From Wolfiporia cocos (Eukaryota; Basidiomycota; Agaricomycetes; Polyporales; Phaeolaceae): a DNA stretch of 64,000 bases. The notes below the pieces were generated by a model. That model made no database searches. It had not been told where the DNA came from and saw only the letters and a program-made list of their open reading frames with translations. The first letter of the stretch is position 1, and each line of letters begins with the position of its first letter. The DNA is taken from assembly GCA_029448655.1 (NCBI GenBank), contig JACCLO010000006.1, forward strand, positions 2,542,001 to 2,606,000, given 5' to 3'. Made by a program: the position numbers and the translations under genes. Positions 19,301 through 31,998 of this stretch are shown here, in pieces.

Positions 19301-21076
19301 AGTGTACCAAGCGGCCATTCACAAAATCTGCAGTCCTATTGAAGAATACACCTGGCTCACAGAAAAGCGCTAACTCATCGACGAGGGGACGCAGGAAGTG
19401 GTTGAGCTGATCCAGTGATGGCTTCGTAGGACCTGGAATGATCCCGACAAGATACATGTTTTCTGGGAGATAGTGAAGGTGGGGAGGCAGATTTAAACAG
19501 ACCATATAGATGCCGGTGACTGATACCTGCTGCTTCGCCTCCTTATTGTAGAATGGGTTAAAGCTGTTGACTGACAAGCTGAAGAGGTAACGTCCCTCTC
19601 CCGGTGGAACGTTGACTCATGCAGACGAGCCATCAGGACCCCAGAAGGATGGGAACAGTGAGGCATCCCACACGTCCTGTCGGATTGTTTGTGAACCCAA
19701 GCGAGTGCGCTCATTCACCACATCCATAATCTTTTACATACCCGGGCAGGATAGCAGCCGTGCCATCCAACTCTTCATTTCCTGGTGGAGGTACGTGCGA
19801 GCAGGGAACGCGTAGTTCTTGCCTCGTATTGTCCGTGTACGCCATAATTTGTTTCCGCAAGGATCACTCATGGGAGTGTTGTGATGAGTACAGGACTCAG
19901 GATACAGGCAGGATTTGTACAGTGCGGAACAAGTCGGGCAACACGCAAATTGTTGGGTGTGAGGGTCAAGGTCAAAGCAGTCCATGACGGTTCATAAGTC
20001 GCGAGGGAGGTTGTCTAGCAGCAATTCATCTTCCTTTTGGATTGATCCACCTCTTCCAAATGCCAAAGTCATTCGTATGATTGATCGTAAGCCAACAAGG
20101 AGGATATGGCTGCCTTGCTGAGGAAGTTGTTGCAGCAGATTCATGATTAACGCCAACAAATGATATGCGAGTACGACTGGTTGCATGTACAGATACCTCC
20201 GCACGAAGAATGCAGCTACAAATGATCTCTTAATGACTGTACCTCGCAGCAAATTGGAGCGACTTACCTGTATCGATTTCCTCTTGCACCGGCTGCTGCT
20301 GATCCTCAGAGTGCACACACTTTTGTCTGTTCCATTCCCCCTGACGATAGGCCTCCAGTCATTCCATCTCACGATACACGCGAGCGATTAGCTCGTCCCA
20401 CCTTCCCTTGAGAGCTGTGTTGCCAGAGATCTGCATAGACTTCAAATGCATCGCCATGCTGAGCAGCCAATCCTCGTGAAGGAGGAACAACGTGTTCCTC
20501 TGAGCATGAGGATTAAGGGAACATGGGCCGCTGTTGGTTTCTGTGATCTTCTCAACCGTGCATGAAACGTAATCACCTGAGGTTGCAGGATCTCTGTGGA
20601 AGGATAATGATTCATGGTGAGTGAAGATCAGAGATCGCTGAGTGATATATGTGGTGAGGTGCTCCAAATCTGCCGAAAACTCCCGCTGACTGTCCAGCGA
20701 TGTGTGCTCTTCCACCGTGCGTGCTGCATGCATCACGTCTGGTATAGTGTGCGAGGCAGGAAGCATGAGCAGTGCTGGCACGCCGAGTACCTGTGTCTCT
20801 GGATTCTGTGGGAGGTGGGACGTCGGAGCTGATGTGTGTGGATGTTGAATGCTGCCGACATCAGAGGAAGAGTGTCTAAAGGAAATATGCCGTTGGTTTG
20901 TAGGGGGCCCATCCTGTTGGGACATGCTGGGTGTCTGTAATTCTGGTTCTAGTCCTCCTGCGGACAGTGATGGTGCGTATTCGTCAAGCCCCTGTGCTTC
21001 AAATTCGCACCGACGTCTCTCATCTCATTTGCGTCGTGAGATTGTGGGGCCACTAGCACGTGTGTCACCTGTACAA
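16312..21076 (-). mobile_element. Plavaka-type (CACTA-related) DNA transposon, copy A
   Basis: The 3' terminus is placed at 16312, where similarity to the inverted copy B begins: both start CACCGGGGGCATTATC, which fits CACTA-type ends. The other terminus was not found, so the upper boundary is only the last coding similarity. It contains a decayed transposase on the minus strand. By eye about nine bases in ten match copy B over 16312-18990. Confidence 0.7.
17032..21076 (-). pseudogene. Plavaka transposase (copy A)
   Basis: Coding blocks follow in order on the minus strand. N-terminal region (from about 21076, with MSQQDG at 20925; an in-frame TGA lies upstream). A block PVVLAYHLLALIMNLLQQLP.. 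to a cysteine cluster FACCPTCSALYKS..YPESC..PCG and RTYLHQEMKSWMARLLS (20200-19740). NLPPHLHYLPENMYLVGIIPG..LVCDLPAAWQ..WSELLHLPYWDP (19577-18885). A SAP-like stretch MCECRMLPSNGTKSILISRLIEW (18622-18179). HHLALHVGDFLREFGPVHS (17906-17646). C-terminal EDHVRGIVAELVDAYDVVYTEDRRGT (17610-17032). The blocks sit in several frames; some gaps look like introns, others like frameshifts. Presumed inactive. Confidence 0.8.
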
Positions 21077-21099
21077 TAGAGCAGGTTATGCAAAGGACT

Positions 21100-22430
21100 G
21101 GCCAAATATCATGCAGGAACATACGTCAGCTTCTCGTCGAAGAACTGTCACCTGGTAATATCCCCGGATCGTGATAATTCATAGCTAGCTCCGGTACTTG
21201 TCAATGAAAGGGGGAAGGTGTACAAATGAGATACCTGGACTTGACTGTTGTCGAATTGACCCCCCCAGAAGCCGGTACCTGAGTTGTAGCATTTACAGGT
21301 CATGGACTCCAATGGCACAAAGGATATCTTGACCACTTAACGGCGTCTTGGTATGCACATGGAAATACACCGCACTGCATAACCTGGTCAATGCGGGCAC
21401 TAGTCGACGTCGTCTTAAATTGATTATAATGTCGTCAACTCTGGCTGTAGGGCTGATGTCTGCATCGAACATTCTGCGGGTCACAACGAGCGAAGAATCA
21501 AGGAATATGAAGCCGTACTAATAACGACCAACCCGCGTGCAATGCCAAGCACAAATATTGTGATCTTTTTGACTTTGTCGCTCTTGTTCTTTGGAATATC
21601 AGGCAGTGGACGGATTGAATATATGGCCCGTATGTAGTACAGCCCTGATTTGGAAAAAGGACACGCAAGTTAAGCACATCTCAATGCTCATTGCACCATA
21701 CGGAGACCTACAAAGCGTTGCGCAGTAGATCGAGAATATATCCAGGAGAAAAGTGAGGCCTATAACGACAATCCATGGCAGCAAGGATACGTGATGAGTG
21801 CTATAGGAATTTAGACAGAGCACGGCAGTGGCAAAAAACTGGTACGCCGCATTGAGGAGTGGTAAGTAGGCGAACATTATGTGGGGATGGGTGGTATCGA
21901 GACCATTGTGAAAGATATCTATGGAGAAACTCAATATATACCGTGCTTTCCGGACAAGTGCGCTAACTCACGAGCAAAAGCCCCGTATAATAGATAAAAG
22001 TTGAATAAGCAGGTCGCAGGCAGCAGACCATTGATCAGCACCCAATCTCGCTGCGACCAAGGTCATAAAAACTCCCCAGCTGTCGAGATGGTTACCACAA
22101 GATCAACCAAGATTGTTCCATGGTGAAGCCACTTCATTGACTGTAGACAGCGCTGTGATTCTCAAGATCGTAGGCCCTTCTGACGGAGAGACCAGGTTGT
22201 TGTTCGTAGATTGACCGCCGTTGAGGGAAAGGAGAGCCTGTGGCTCTCGAGGATATAAGTCCGAGTCTGTGAAACTGAGACCGACCGGAGGCCAGCAGAG
22301 TAAAGATGATGATCTGACGACATACAAGTTGACTGAGCCAGTGGCAGTGATGTGAGATGTGAGTAAGTGTGTCGGGAAAATGCTAGTGAGCGTTGCCATG
22401 GTATGTAATTCCCACGGATCCATTGATTAC
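21100..22430 (-). other. Unrecognised ORFs, one hydrophobic
   Basis: Three minus-strand frames (22103-22423, 21599-21934, 21293-21484) could be exons of one gene. The middle one has two or three hydrophobic stretches (FAYLPLLNAAYQFFATAVL; LLPWIVVIGLTFLLDIFSIY), so a membrane protein is possible. No family recognised; stops lie between the frames. Confidence 0.25.
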
Positions 22431-25348
22431 AAGCTGGAATAGTTACATCGAGAACAGAAACTACATACAGATGTAGCGAGAAAGGAGCGTTCTCTGAAAC
22501 AAAGATCAGACATCGACATGGGAAAGGATTTCTTGCATTGCAATTGACGGAGTCGGTGGCAGTTCCGGCACAGGTTTAGGGTTTCTGAGTTTAGAATGTA
22601 CTTTTGGTCACATTCCTATCCATATCAGGGTCAGCGCCACTGAAGTTCATTGCGGACCCACGGCCGGAGATGTACAACAGATTCCTAGATATCATGAAGG
22701 ACATCAGGAGCTAGCGGTATGCTTATTGCCATCTACAGTGGTCGTCGATTCATGCCCTTCGCAGCATCGATACTCCAGGCGTAATAGAGCATGCGTCGAA
22801 CCTCTTCCACGGCCACCCCACGCTTATCCAAGGATTCAACACCTTTCTTCCATCTAGTTACCTGCTTCACTGTACCATGGATCTGTATGTGACATACAGA
22901 ATATCAACAATGGAAGAATTTGTGAGCCCAACCGCGTTGCGCGTCGTAATAATCTTAGCCACAGGCTCGCGTCGAGCCAGTAAAACTGACATGTCCTTAT
23001 ATCACAAGTAAGAGTATATCAAACTGTATAGAGATTCTAAGGAGAAAACCGACTACAGCAACCACCGAGTAGCAGTTTGTGCATGGGCCGCGAGCGCTGG
23101 CTTCCTGATTCCACGCCCTGATTAATATTCCCAGTGAAAAGCCGTCATATCCTTAGTGTATCAGTAAATATCAGAAAATATATTGAGATATTCATTGATA
23201 CCAGAGGCTATTGAAAGCTAAATGCCAAGAGTCTGTGTGGTCCGGTCACCGATGCCAAGACTTTCATCATACCCATACATACTGATTCATATCTTCAAGA
23301 TATCACCGTCAAGATAATTGAGTTTTGAGCACATGTCAAGTTGAGCTGATCGAAAAGCCACTCTCCAAGAAACGAATTCAAATTAACGTGTAGCGCAGTT
23401 GGACTTCGTTACAAGTCCAAGTGCTCATGTGAGCTAGTTGCATGAATGCGTCATAATGTTTTCGTGTAGCCACTTTGTCTTTTCCTCTCACCTCTACCTC
23501 GTACTTCCACCATTCTCAATCTCAAAAGCTCTGACAGCTACTAGAGCACTCAAACAGAGAACAGCTGCTTCCTGGAATGTTTCAAATAGAAATTGAGTGA
23601 GTATATGCACATACGGCTTTTGTTTCTGCCTTCTGCTCTGAGTTCCTGACCACCTCTGAGTTAGATTGCTATTTATTTTGTAGTACATGTTCCATTGCTG
23701 CTCTCATGTATGCATCATATTGCATGCGCTGACTTCGTGCGCAGTGCGGCGTGACCCTGCAATGTACAACTCACCACAGCTCATGAGAATGCATGTGGCG
23801 TTCAACCGGCGGAGCGTGCGCTCGCAGCAAGTTCTACACTGTAAATACAAATCAAATGATTGCGGTGATTGTCTCTGATGACTTTCATCCACAGCTACAA
23901 ACTTGACACAGATCAGTCTGTGGGACTCACCATCTACCCATAGTGAGGAGGGATAGTAAGAGGACTAATCAAGCACAGCAGAGGGTGAGATACTTCTACG
24001 GTGAACGCCGAGAAGAATAGAACTAGAGTAAAGAGCATCTAGCTCCTACAATATATACATGTGTGAAGATAGGTCATGTGCTACTGTATAGTACATACCT
24101 AAGAATGAACGTGGGCTTGGTTGTCATGAAGGCGACCAAGGTACATGTGCTACTCTACAAAGGCCATGATCTGCCAGTAATGGCCGGAACAATGGTAAAA
24201 GACATAGCGTGTGGTTCCACCATGAGGTGGACATGAATCATGCAGGTGCAGCCCGGGTATAGACAAGGCTGGTAAGCCAGACCAGTAGCATTAATAGCGT
24301 AGAGCTATTATTATGCTATGGCACCATTCTGGCGTAAGGATGGTGCGACGTATGACATCATCTTCTGATAGAACAATGATGTGACGGTCTAGCTTGTAAG
24401 GCTGGACCGGTTGACGTAGCGATGATGTAGCTGAGTCTGGACTATGGTGTAATACCATAGCTAGGATAGCTGATGGTGACGTTGCCGTGATGTCATGAGT
24501 CTGGGCTGGAGCCGTGATGGCTGTAGCTATGACGTTGAGATGACATGGAAGTCCTGACTAGCATGTTATGCGTAGTCATAGGGGCTTAGTAGTGTGTCAT
24601 TATGTTACGTAAGCTATAAGGTCATGTTAGGACCTTATCGTGTGGCAATATGGGATAAATCCCGGATAACTTGTAGGTAGACGTATAAATCCCAGATAAA
24701 ATGCTAAAAATAGCGGAGAAATGCTTGTCCCAGATAAATCTGTGACAAAACTGCAGAGGTGCGTACATCTCCTATTTTTGCGTCATGTCCCAAGCATTCA
24801 CTCATGCTCCCTGCGGGGGGCACACTCAACTTCGCGGTCACCTCCCCATCGAGTGTGCATTAGCATGGGCACTAGTGCAGGGGGAACCAGGTGCACGTCC
24901 GACCAGACTGGCTGCAGATCGTGTTTGATAAGGTGAGTGTATGTGTTGGTTCCGCTATTTTCCGGTACAACAATTTGGAATACAATGTTCTAGTAGGTTT
25001 TGATAGGTTGCAATAGCTCAGTATATGGGATTTAATATTTATGAGTATGTTCTGATTGAGCGAGCTTCTGCATATCGGTATGTTCGAGTATCTTGGGATA
25101 GCCACTACGTTTTCAGACAGGGCCGTTGGGTATTTTCTGATGACTGGTAGTATATTGGAATGCTATCCTACTAGCATTCGATAAGTTACGGTAGCTTCTG
25201 GTATACTGCTGGGCGCCTGGAAAAATAGCAAATTCTATGAAGAGTCCAACTTTAGTATCAGATCATATCCGGTAGCTACTGATAGGTTTTAATACGAGGT
25301 ACTTTCACTGGGAGGCCTGATTCCGCACCTTCATCTCGCAATGGCGGA
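22431..25348. other. No gene seen; repeat-like text at 24.2-24.7 kb
   Basis: No supported coding region. 24173-24184 carries GCCAGTAATGGC, a palindrome-like word also found at 28.2 and 32.8 kb. 24640-24740 has three loose copies of ATAAATCCC(A/G)GATAA. Confidence 0.4.
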
Positions 25349-25559
25349 CTAGGTAGTCACAAGCGTTCTGGGAAGTGCAGTCACCTTGTTGAACCCTCTC
25401 ATCCACGGTTTGGTCCGTCGACCCCTTTCCTTGTCCTTGTCTCCATATGGCCTCTTTTGACAAGCTGCATGTCCTACTGTGTTCCCAATCTTTATTCTGA
25501 TGTTGGGCAGCTTGGGCCACTCGAGCAATGACAGCCGACGTTCCAGGTCATCGTCCATC

Positions 25560-25906
25560 TGACCCAAACTTCCTGCCGCCTATCTAGCGCCGCCTCCTGT
25601 GGTTGATGCGAAGTTCTCACAGCAGAGGTAAAGGATGAATGTGGGACACGCCCCAATGGTACATTGATAAGTCTGAGGAGTACGCCTCAGACTTGTGAGC
25701 CTTAAGTACATGCAACACCGCGCACCACTACCTAGATGACTACCCTAAAGCAGCGCCTATGGAATAGTCTAATGGAACGCTTATGTAATACGCTACAGTA
25801 CTATATACTCTTGAATACCCAGTGGTAACCGAAGCTCCCTAGTTGAATATAACAGGTCATGTGATATCTACGCGCTATACCTCATGTCTCAGAATAAACT
25901 GTGACA
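25560..25906 (-). repeat. Solo LTR (347 bp) in the kinase exon
   Basis: Minus-strand LTR starting TGTCACAG and ending TTTGGGTCA, flanked by the 5-bp repeat CCATC (25555-25559 and 25907-25911). The start-site hairpin AAGTCTGAGG/CCTCAGACTT is at 25669-25678 and 25685-25694, with a weak TATA-like TACTTAAG upstream. Its ends match the solo LTR at 32214-32700, so they are probably one family. Confidence 0.85.
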
Positions 25907-27846
25907 CCATCAACTGACTCGCAAAGCGTCCGAGTAACTCGTACCGTCCACCTTGCTTGTCCAGACCCAGAAAGTAACGGATCGTCACACCACAGGAATA
26001 CCTGTCAGCCCAGATAGGGCTATAATACCGTAATCTTCCTTCGTAGTCTCGCTCTCCTATCTCCAGGGCCACAAACCCGTTAGTGCCCACATCATCAGTT
26101 ACCAGCTCGTATTTGTCTTCAACTCGGACAGCAACATCGAAGTCGATGATCTGAAGCTGGAATGCATTGGTGTACACCAGGTTGTCTGGCTTGATATCAA
26201 GATGGGCCACCCCATGGCAATGGAGGAAGGGAAGCCCTTTGATTAGCTGCTCGGAGAAATCGAAGAGCCACCTGCGGTATTCTCCGGAGTGTGCGTTCCT
26301 CATTGAAGAACATAGCTCCCTAACCGATCATCATACGGGAAGCAAGATGCCCAGCCCAATACTTGAAGAAATGGTGCCTTCCAGTGTAATGATATGCTCG
26401 CTAGGCGGGTCTTTCTTGTGCAGATATTCTAGAATTTGCCATTCTGTGTTGTCGCTGATTTTGGCGATAAGTTCTTTCCCGTCCTTGAGTTGCCGCACAG
26501 TGAAGACATGAGATAAATCTCGTCAGTATATATCTTCACCAGCCAAGGGTGAATTCATGGACCATTTTTGACAGGGTACTCATCAGCTCATATCCGTCTG
26601 CTTCGAAAGTGCCTCCTTGAGGTTTGGTCACCTTCATTGCCACTGGCTCCAGGACCCATTGCTGATCATTTCCTCGAGGTAAAGGCTGCATTGTCTGAGA
26701 GGGTTTGGGAAATTGAGGACAATTCGGACATCAGTTGTAAGTGCTCTCGTTCTCTTGCCATGTCGTGAACCAGGTTATAGAGTTCCTGAACGACTCAGTA
26801 GCGATCGTTCGGAATGTTGTGAAACTCCTCCTTCAAATAGAATACCTAATAGGGGTTTGACCAATAAGCTCTCAAGACCCTTATCAACATGAACCTCAGT
26901 CACGTACCTTTTTGTCATCAGTTCCATCCTTTTGATAGAGTAGGTAGTGGTTGAAGTTCCTGATGTTGTCAAAATAGAAAGCCATGAGAACAAAGCTCCG
27001 CTGATTCAATAGTCTGTTTACGAGTCGAACCAAGCTAGCCCCTTGAAGAAGCATGCGGACCAGATCGTCATTGACGCCAGTCGATTTGACCTCCACAACT
27101 ACACGAGGAATGCCGTAGCGGGACAAATAGAAGTCACTCTTTGGTGTGTACTTATACATGACATCGGAAGTCTGTGCGGTGATCAGCAGACTGAGCGGCC
27201 ACCCATGACTGCCACTGCATGAACTGAGGTCAGACTTCGCAACGCACCGACAGTCACGAATACTAACAATCCAACTTTACAGCTATCAGATGAATCCCAG
27301 ATGGTGGAGCAATAATCTGCAAAATGGTGGAAGAAAAGTGTGTGCGTGTGGATCTGCTTCCAATGTTCATCATAATGCATCCTACTCCCCGGTTGCGCAA
27401 CCAGTGACATATGGAGTGCTTCGAAAGCGCAGTACTCATCACTGCTTGCGGGATCGTCAAGTACCTCAGGATCGAGCTCCAATTCAGGACCGAGCACACT
27501 CTTATACTTTGACAATGGTCAGAAGCCGAGAGGTGAAGCCAAATGGAGTGTTCACTTACACTTGGGGGCATCTTTCACCTTGTCTCTAGCTTCTTGTGAT
27601 ATTCCTTGAGATGTTTGGGGCCTTCATCATTCAGACTCGAATTGACAACATCATTGGTCACCAAGTCACTCTTATGAAAGTTTGCGCCAGCCAAGTGGAT
27701 GACACATATTTCAAGATCTCTGTGAAAATGAGTGGTTTCCTGTCGGAAGCCGGAAGCGACATCTTTAGGGAATGTAGGCTAAGTAATTTTTCCATACGGG
27801 GGGACGTGATGTAAGAACTCACGTTTGGGCAAATTGGGCAGGACGA

Positions 27847-28891
27847 TGTCACACGCCAATTTCAAGCTCATGGGCACAGTACCTTTTCCGGTCATCTAGA
27901 GCACCCCCGAGGCGGATGCCTCAGCTAGAACCAAGCCCTACGCATGTACCACTATGGGCACTAGCCAACAGCATCACCAGCCCCGCCTAAAAACCCTAGT
28001 CCCAGACCACACGTCCAGTCCAACATAAAGCCACTAGTAGTCACGTGACCCCGACCAACTACGATGAGCCCAGTAGCACCTAACCAAGCCAACCCCTTGC
28101 TACCTGGACCACACCTCATCTAGTCACAACTATCCAGACTCACGGCTAGGACCCTGTCCACCCAACCAACCAAACCCTAAGCCTCCCGTCTCCACGAACC
28201 ACTGCCATTACTGGCTAACCCGGTCATTACCGACCAAGGACTCAAGCCATTACTGGCACGGACTATGTACTATACGGACTAAGGCCCAAGGGAGGCCTTA
28301 AACCCCAGCTACTCTAGTCTATGAGGAACACTGACCTCAGAGCAGCACCTGTACGACTGAGAACCCTAGCAGTCACAGGACCCTATGTACCGATCGCGCC
28401 GATCCAGCTACGATCGCATTACGTCACGCACGGCCCGTACTGGCCAGTCCCACGTCACAGCAGACGTCATCCTTTAGTACCATCACGTGGGAACCTGGGC
28501 CGCCACGTGCCTTCCCCTCAGTACAAGTCCTTGGGAACCTGGATGGCTAATGCCTCGATCACGGACTTAGAACCCTGCCATTACCGGCAAACCCTCGATC
28601 AATGAGAACCACCGATCGGGTCTGATCCGCTACGTTGCCATAGACATCCCGCGCCTCACTAGCAGTACCTGACGCTTGCGCTCCGATGCCCCTACTGGCC
28701 ACCACGTAGCACGTATATTAGCTAAGCCCCCTAACATGTACAAACAGTGTAGTAACATATATACGCCGGACAGTCTTGAGCGAACCTCAGACTTGTCTTG
28801 GCCTTTACAGCCTTGAGATGCCCGGACCAGGAAGGCGCTTTCATGCGACCCCCCTTCCCCCGGTGTGTGTCTTGAGGTTGTGCTTGTGTCA
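27847..28891 (+). repeat. Solo LTR (1045 bp) just after the Crinkler header
   Basis: Plus-strand LTR starting TGTCACACG and ending TTGTGTCA, with target repeat GACGA (27842-27846) and GACAA (28892-28896), one CpG transition apart. Removing it plus one target copy restores the reading frame of the flanking exon. TATATA at 28758-28763, hairpin AGTCTTGAG/CCTCAGACT ending at 28793. U3 has several copies of GCCATTACTGGC-like words. The length is unusual for a solo LTR and it may hide another insertion. Confidence 0.75.
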
Positions 28892-29295
28892 GACAATGAC
28901 ATGCACCAGATCGTTGTTCACCTGTTCGACTCCACTGCCAATGAGTGTAGTCACTTTCTCATGAGGCTGTAGCACTGTTGCGACAGTGTTGTCGAAGCGA
29001 CCATTAGCCTCCTGGATCCGTGTCATCAGGACTTTCTTCACCTCGATCCAATTGGGTAGATCCCTGCTGGGCTGAGGAGGCTGTGAGGGTCATCAAGATG
29101 CGGCATGGGGTGGCCACATACCTTCCATAGAGTCAACAATAGTGAGTCCACCTCAAGGTGTTGAGAATGCAGGTTGTCGCCAATGGCCTTTCGCAAATCG
29201 TCCATATCAGCATCCTCAGTAATCCTGACTTTGCTTGGGTTTGCTTCGCCATTGTGGACAAGATACCAAACCGTGACTGTTGGGGTTGAGGACAT

Positions 29296-30479
29296 GACTG
29301 ATCAGTTGGTCGTGGTTGGAAGTTGAACCAGCTGAGAGCCATGTGGCATAAATGAGCCTTATTAGTGCACGTGATGAGAAAATGTGGGCAGTATAACATG
29401 AACTTGCAATTAAAGACTCGAGAACCTGTAGCAGGGTGGCAAAATCTGAGCGGCAAGCGTCTATCATGCGCCACAGCCCCTGCCCACAGGTCTCTCCCTG
29501 GCATGAGCTAGACGCACATAGTGTGACGGTATCAGTGTAAAGGCTCACCAGAAAAAAAAGTTTCGCGCCTCATTATAGTGGAGTAGATTGATTAAAACTA
29601 CGAAATGAATACTTTCTTTGGGACAGAATTCTTTTAATTAAATCACTTCATGTTAATCTGCGCATCCGGGGTACTACACAGCACACTATGAATAATTAAA
29701 CGAAATTCTGTCCCAAACATTCTTTGAAGAAATGCAGAGATCAGAGGTATATGCACCTATTTCATGCTATAACTAATTACTCCAGGAGGAGATGCATTCC
29801 CATCAATTGATAGAAGTACATTTTGTAATGCTTTTTGGACGGAATCAAGCAAGCAAGAAAAGACTCAAACCATTTGAGATCAAGTAGAAAGAGCTAGACA
29901 TTAGTGAAGTTTACTTATATATGCCCCATTCCAACCTCATTCTGAGATATAGATTAGTTTGTGTGGACACAACACAGATGGATTTCCCTTCCTAATTGGG
30001 ATGTACGTGCCACAGGCACGTCACATCTGAATTGCATCACACTTCATGGCAAGTCATGTCGTGTCTTGTTTAACAGCATGTCACATTTGATGGCAAAGAC
30101 CCAGAAGCCCATGCATGTCATTCTGTTGACAAGGCTGGCTCAGATACTGGAAGCATGATGTCATTCAATGATATCAGCAACAAATCCGAGTGGGATAGAG
30201 AGAGATTGACCTTTGAGATAGAGACAATTATTGCATTCACAATATCTTGGACATGTATAGTATGTACGACTACTTCTTGGTAGTGTATACCACCTAGCAT
30301 GGGCCACCACTAATATCTAGTAATAACGTATAAGGCCCTCATGCACTGATACCAGCGTCAATAGCACCACAATCATGATTTCAGCATTTAATTACCATTT
30401 GAGGTAGGTCATTCAGACTCCGAAGTGATAAGCTCTGGACGCGATTTTTGGCGGGGTTGCCCCTCCCCACGATGAGGTT
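29296..30479. other. No gene seen; small inverted repeat
   Basis: Non-coding as far as I can tell. 29617-29639 and 29694-29717 form an imperfect inverted repeat around TTTGGGACAGAATT, probably a short MITE of about 100 bp. Confidence 0.4.
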
Positions 30480-31268
30480 CAGGGTGGATGCATCCTGTGG
30501 CAGGCATGCGCTCAGCGCAATGGAAATGGCGTGAGGCGGAGATGGATGCGCAAACTTGTTGCAGATAGTGAGTAGTGTCCTTCAGCAAGGGTGTGTCACA
30601 TACAGCTCAAGCCGTGAAAGCTGTACTTCTTGAGCCCGCGCTTCTTGGCTACATCAGGATTGATTGCGTAGCTTGCAATGTGTAAGGGTATAGAGTGATG
30701 GAGCGAAGTGTCGAAGTACTCGATCGAATTTGCATGCGACAGCACATCAATAGAACCTTTCATCACGGAGAGAGCTGCACCGTTATGACTATCCAGTGCA
30801 TGAATTCAACATCCTGGACCAGAACTTCAGAACGTACAGAGGGCCGAGGTCCGATATGTTCTCAATGTGGTGATAGCTCTCCAAGTTGATGATCATAGGC
30901 TCAAAGTAGTCACCACCGTGTATGACATGGTGGCAGACATGCACAAATTCCGAATGCTCGATACCTGCTTCCGTTTCCAAATAGCCTAAGAAATGAGCAA
31001 ATGCTGATGCATGATCATTTGTATTGCTTACGGGCTCTTTCTTGACTTCGCGACCTTGTGTGTGGGATGCGAGTGAGAAGCTGAAAAGGGCTGGGTGCGA
31101 TGAGATCTGTGTAGTTGAGGAGACCAGCAAACGTTCAACTACATGGTCAGGTTGCCCAGGCTTTGTGTCACTGTCTCTCCTTCAGAACAGCGAGATCTTG
31201 AGAGAAGATGACCCGGCATTCACGGTGAGGATGAGACCATTCTGGAAGGCCATCTTTGAGTCTACCAT
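30480..31268 (-). pseudogene. ack: Acetate kinase, N-terminal half (pseudogene)
   Basis: Acetate kinase interconverts acetate and acetyl phosphate with ATP. Starting at ATG 31268 the minus strand shows the first signature (LTVNAGSSSLK) and a 1-nt frameshift right after SLF. An intron is followed by REVKKEP..HASAFAHFLGYLE and VHVCHHVIHGGDY, where the family has CHRVVHGG: the catalytic Arg (R91 in the Methanosarcina enzyme) is His, one CpG change. After SYHHIENISDLGPL another intron leads to HNGAALSV, EYFDTSLHHSIP and KKRGLKKYSFHGLS, then a short piece DASTLNLIVG. Similarity stops there, so about the last half is missing. It is a host metabolic gene relic, clearly non-functional. Confidence 0.85.
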
Positions 31269-31998
31269 CCTGTGCAGTTTGCAAAGCAGTAGAGAGGGTG
31301 ATATAAAAATATGATGATCCTTGTGTACTATCTTACGCGACGTCCTCAATCAACAGTGATCATGATATTAATGACAAACATTTCCACTCGGAGACACCCA
31401 GACCATTCAAACTTGTGATCGGATTTGGTCCGTGGCAGCAATCAATGATGCAAGTACTGCTGAGTAGCTTCATGCCTTTCTGTCCGGTTCATATTCATAT
31501 TCACGCTAAGTACACATTCCGCCCATTTATCTTTCACAATGTCCGCAACCGACTGTGTTCTAGTTGTGCCGGTTGTGGACGGCCCGCATTTGCACTTGGC
31601 TTGAGGGGCTTCGGTCACCATGAAATTGATCTCACAACTGCCTTTCGTTAGCGCTGCGCAGTTACCCATGTGCATATCAATCTCAATCTGTAGATTAATC
31701 TACCATAGTGATAAAATAAACTGCACCAAGCAGAAATATGTTAAGGTGGGTTGTTCACAAGGGATGTACCTGATAATTAAATTTTCTCGACCATTCAAAA
31801 ATTAATGTCAAGTAATTGATTAGCTCTAAGAAATTGGTCAGTTAAAGCACTAACTACAGTACAACTATCCTACAGTCATAAACTCACATTCAACACAAGG
31901 CCATTGACTTCAGAACTTAAGAAAATAAAAATTTGTCAGACCGAAGTTTTAGGAGGTTATATGTCCAATATACCCAATGCAATCTTAGTATTTGGTAT
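31269..31998. other. No gene recognised
   Basis: A 77-codon minus frame (31442-31675) with a few cysteines is the only sizeable ORF. Nothing identifies it. Confidence 0.4.

Larger units (their letters stand above)
25349..29295 (-). pseudogene. Crinkler-type effector: CRN header, nuclease-like and kinase domains, split by two solo LTRs
   Basis: Exon 1 (29295-29122, 58 codons) and exon 2 (from 29071) form the ubiquitin-like Crinkler header with VTVWYLVHNGE, LLTLWK and a LVHVIV end. Exon 2 is cut at 28892 by a solo LTR and resumes in frame at 27841. Next come a linker (about 27770-27600), a PD-(D/E)XK-like segment (27159-26896: YTPKSDFYLSRYG..VVVEVKS), a kinase N-lobe (about 26525-26330: KELIAKIS, EWQILEYL) and C-lobe (26303-25912: HLDIKPDN, DFD in place of DFG). 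A second solo LTR (25560-25906) splits the last lobe, which resumes in frame at 25554 (DDDLERRLSLLEW) and ends at 25349. Further breaks: frame slips near 26300 and about 27590. Crinklers are secreted or intracellular effectors, often with nuclease or kinase tails. Inactive as read. Confidence 0.8.

Noticed and set aside
25875..25906. Natural C-terminus of the kinase (SQFILRHEV)
   Set aside because: These residues are read from the inserted solo LTR; the real kinase end resumes at 25554.
28889..28891. Stop codon ending the Crinkler header as a free-standing 118-residue protein
   Set aside because: The TGA is the terminal TG of an inserted solo LTR on that strand, flanked by a target duplication.
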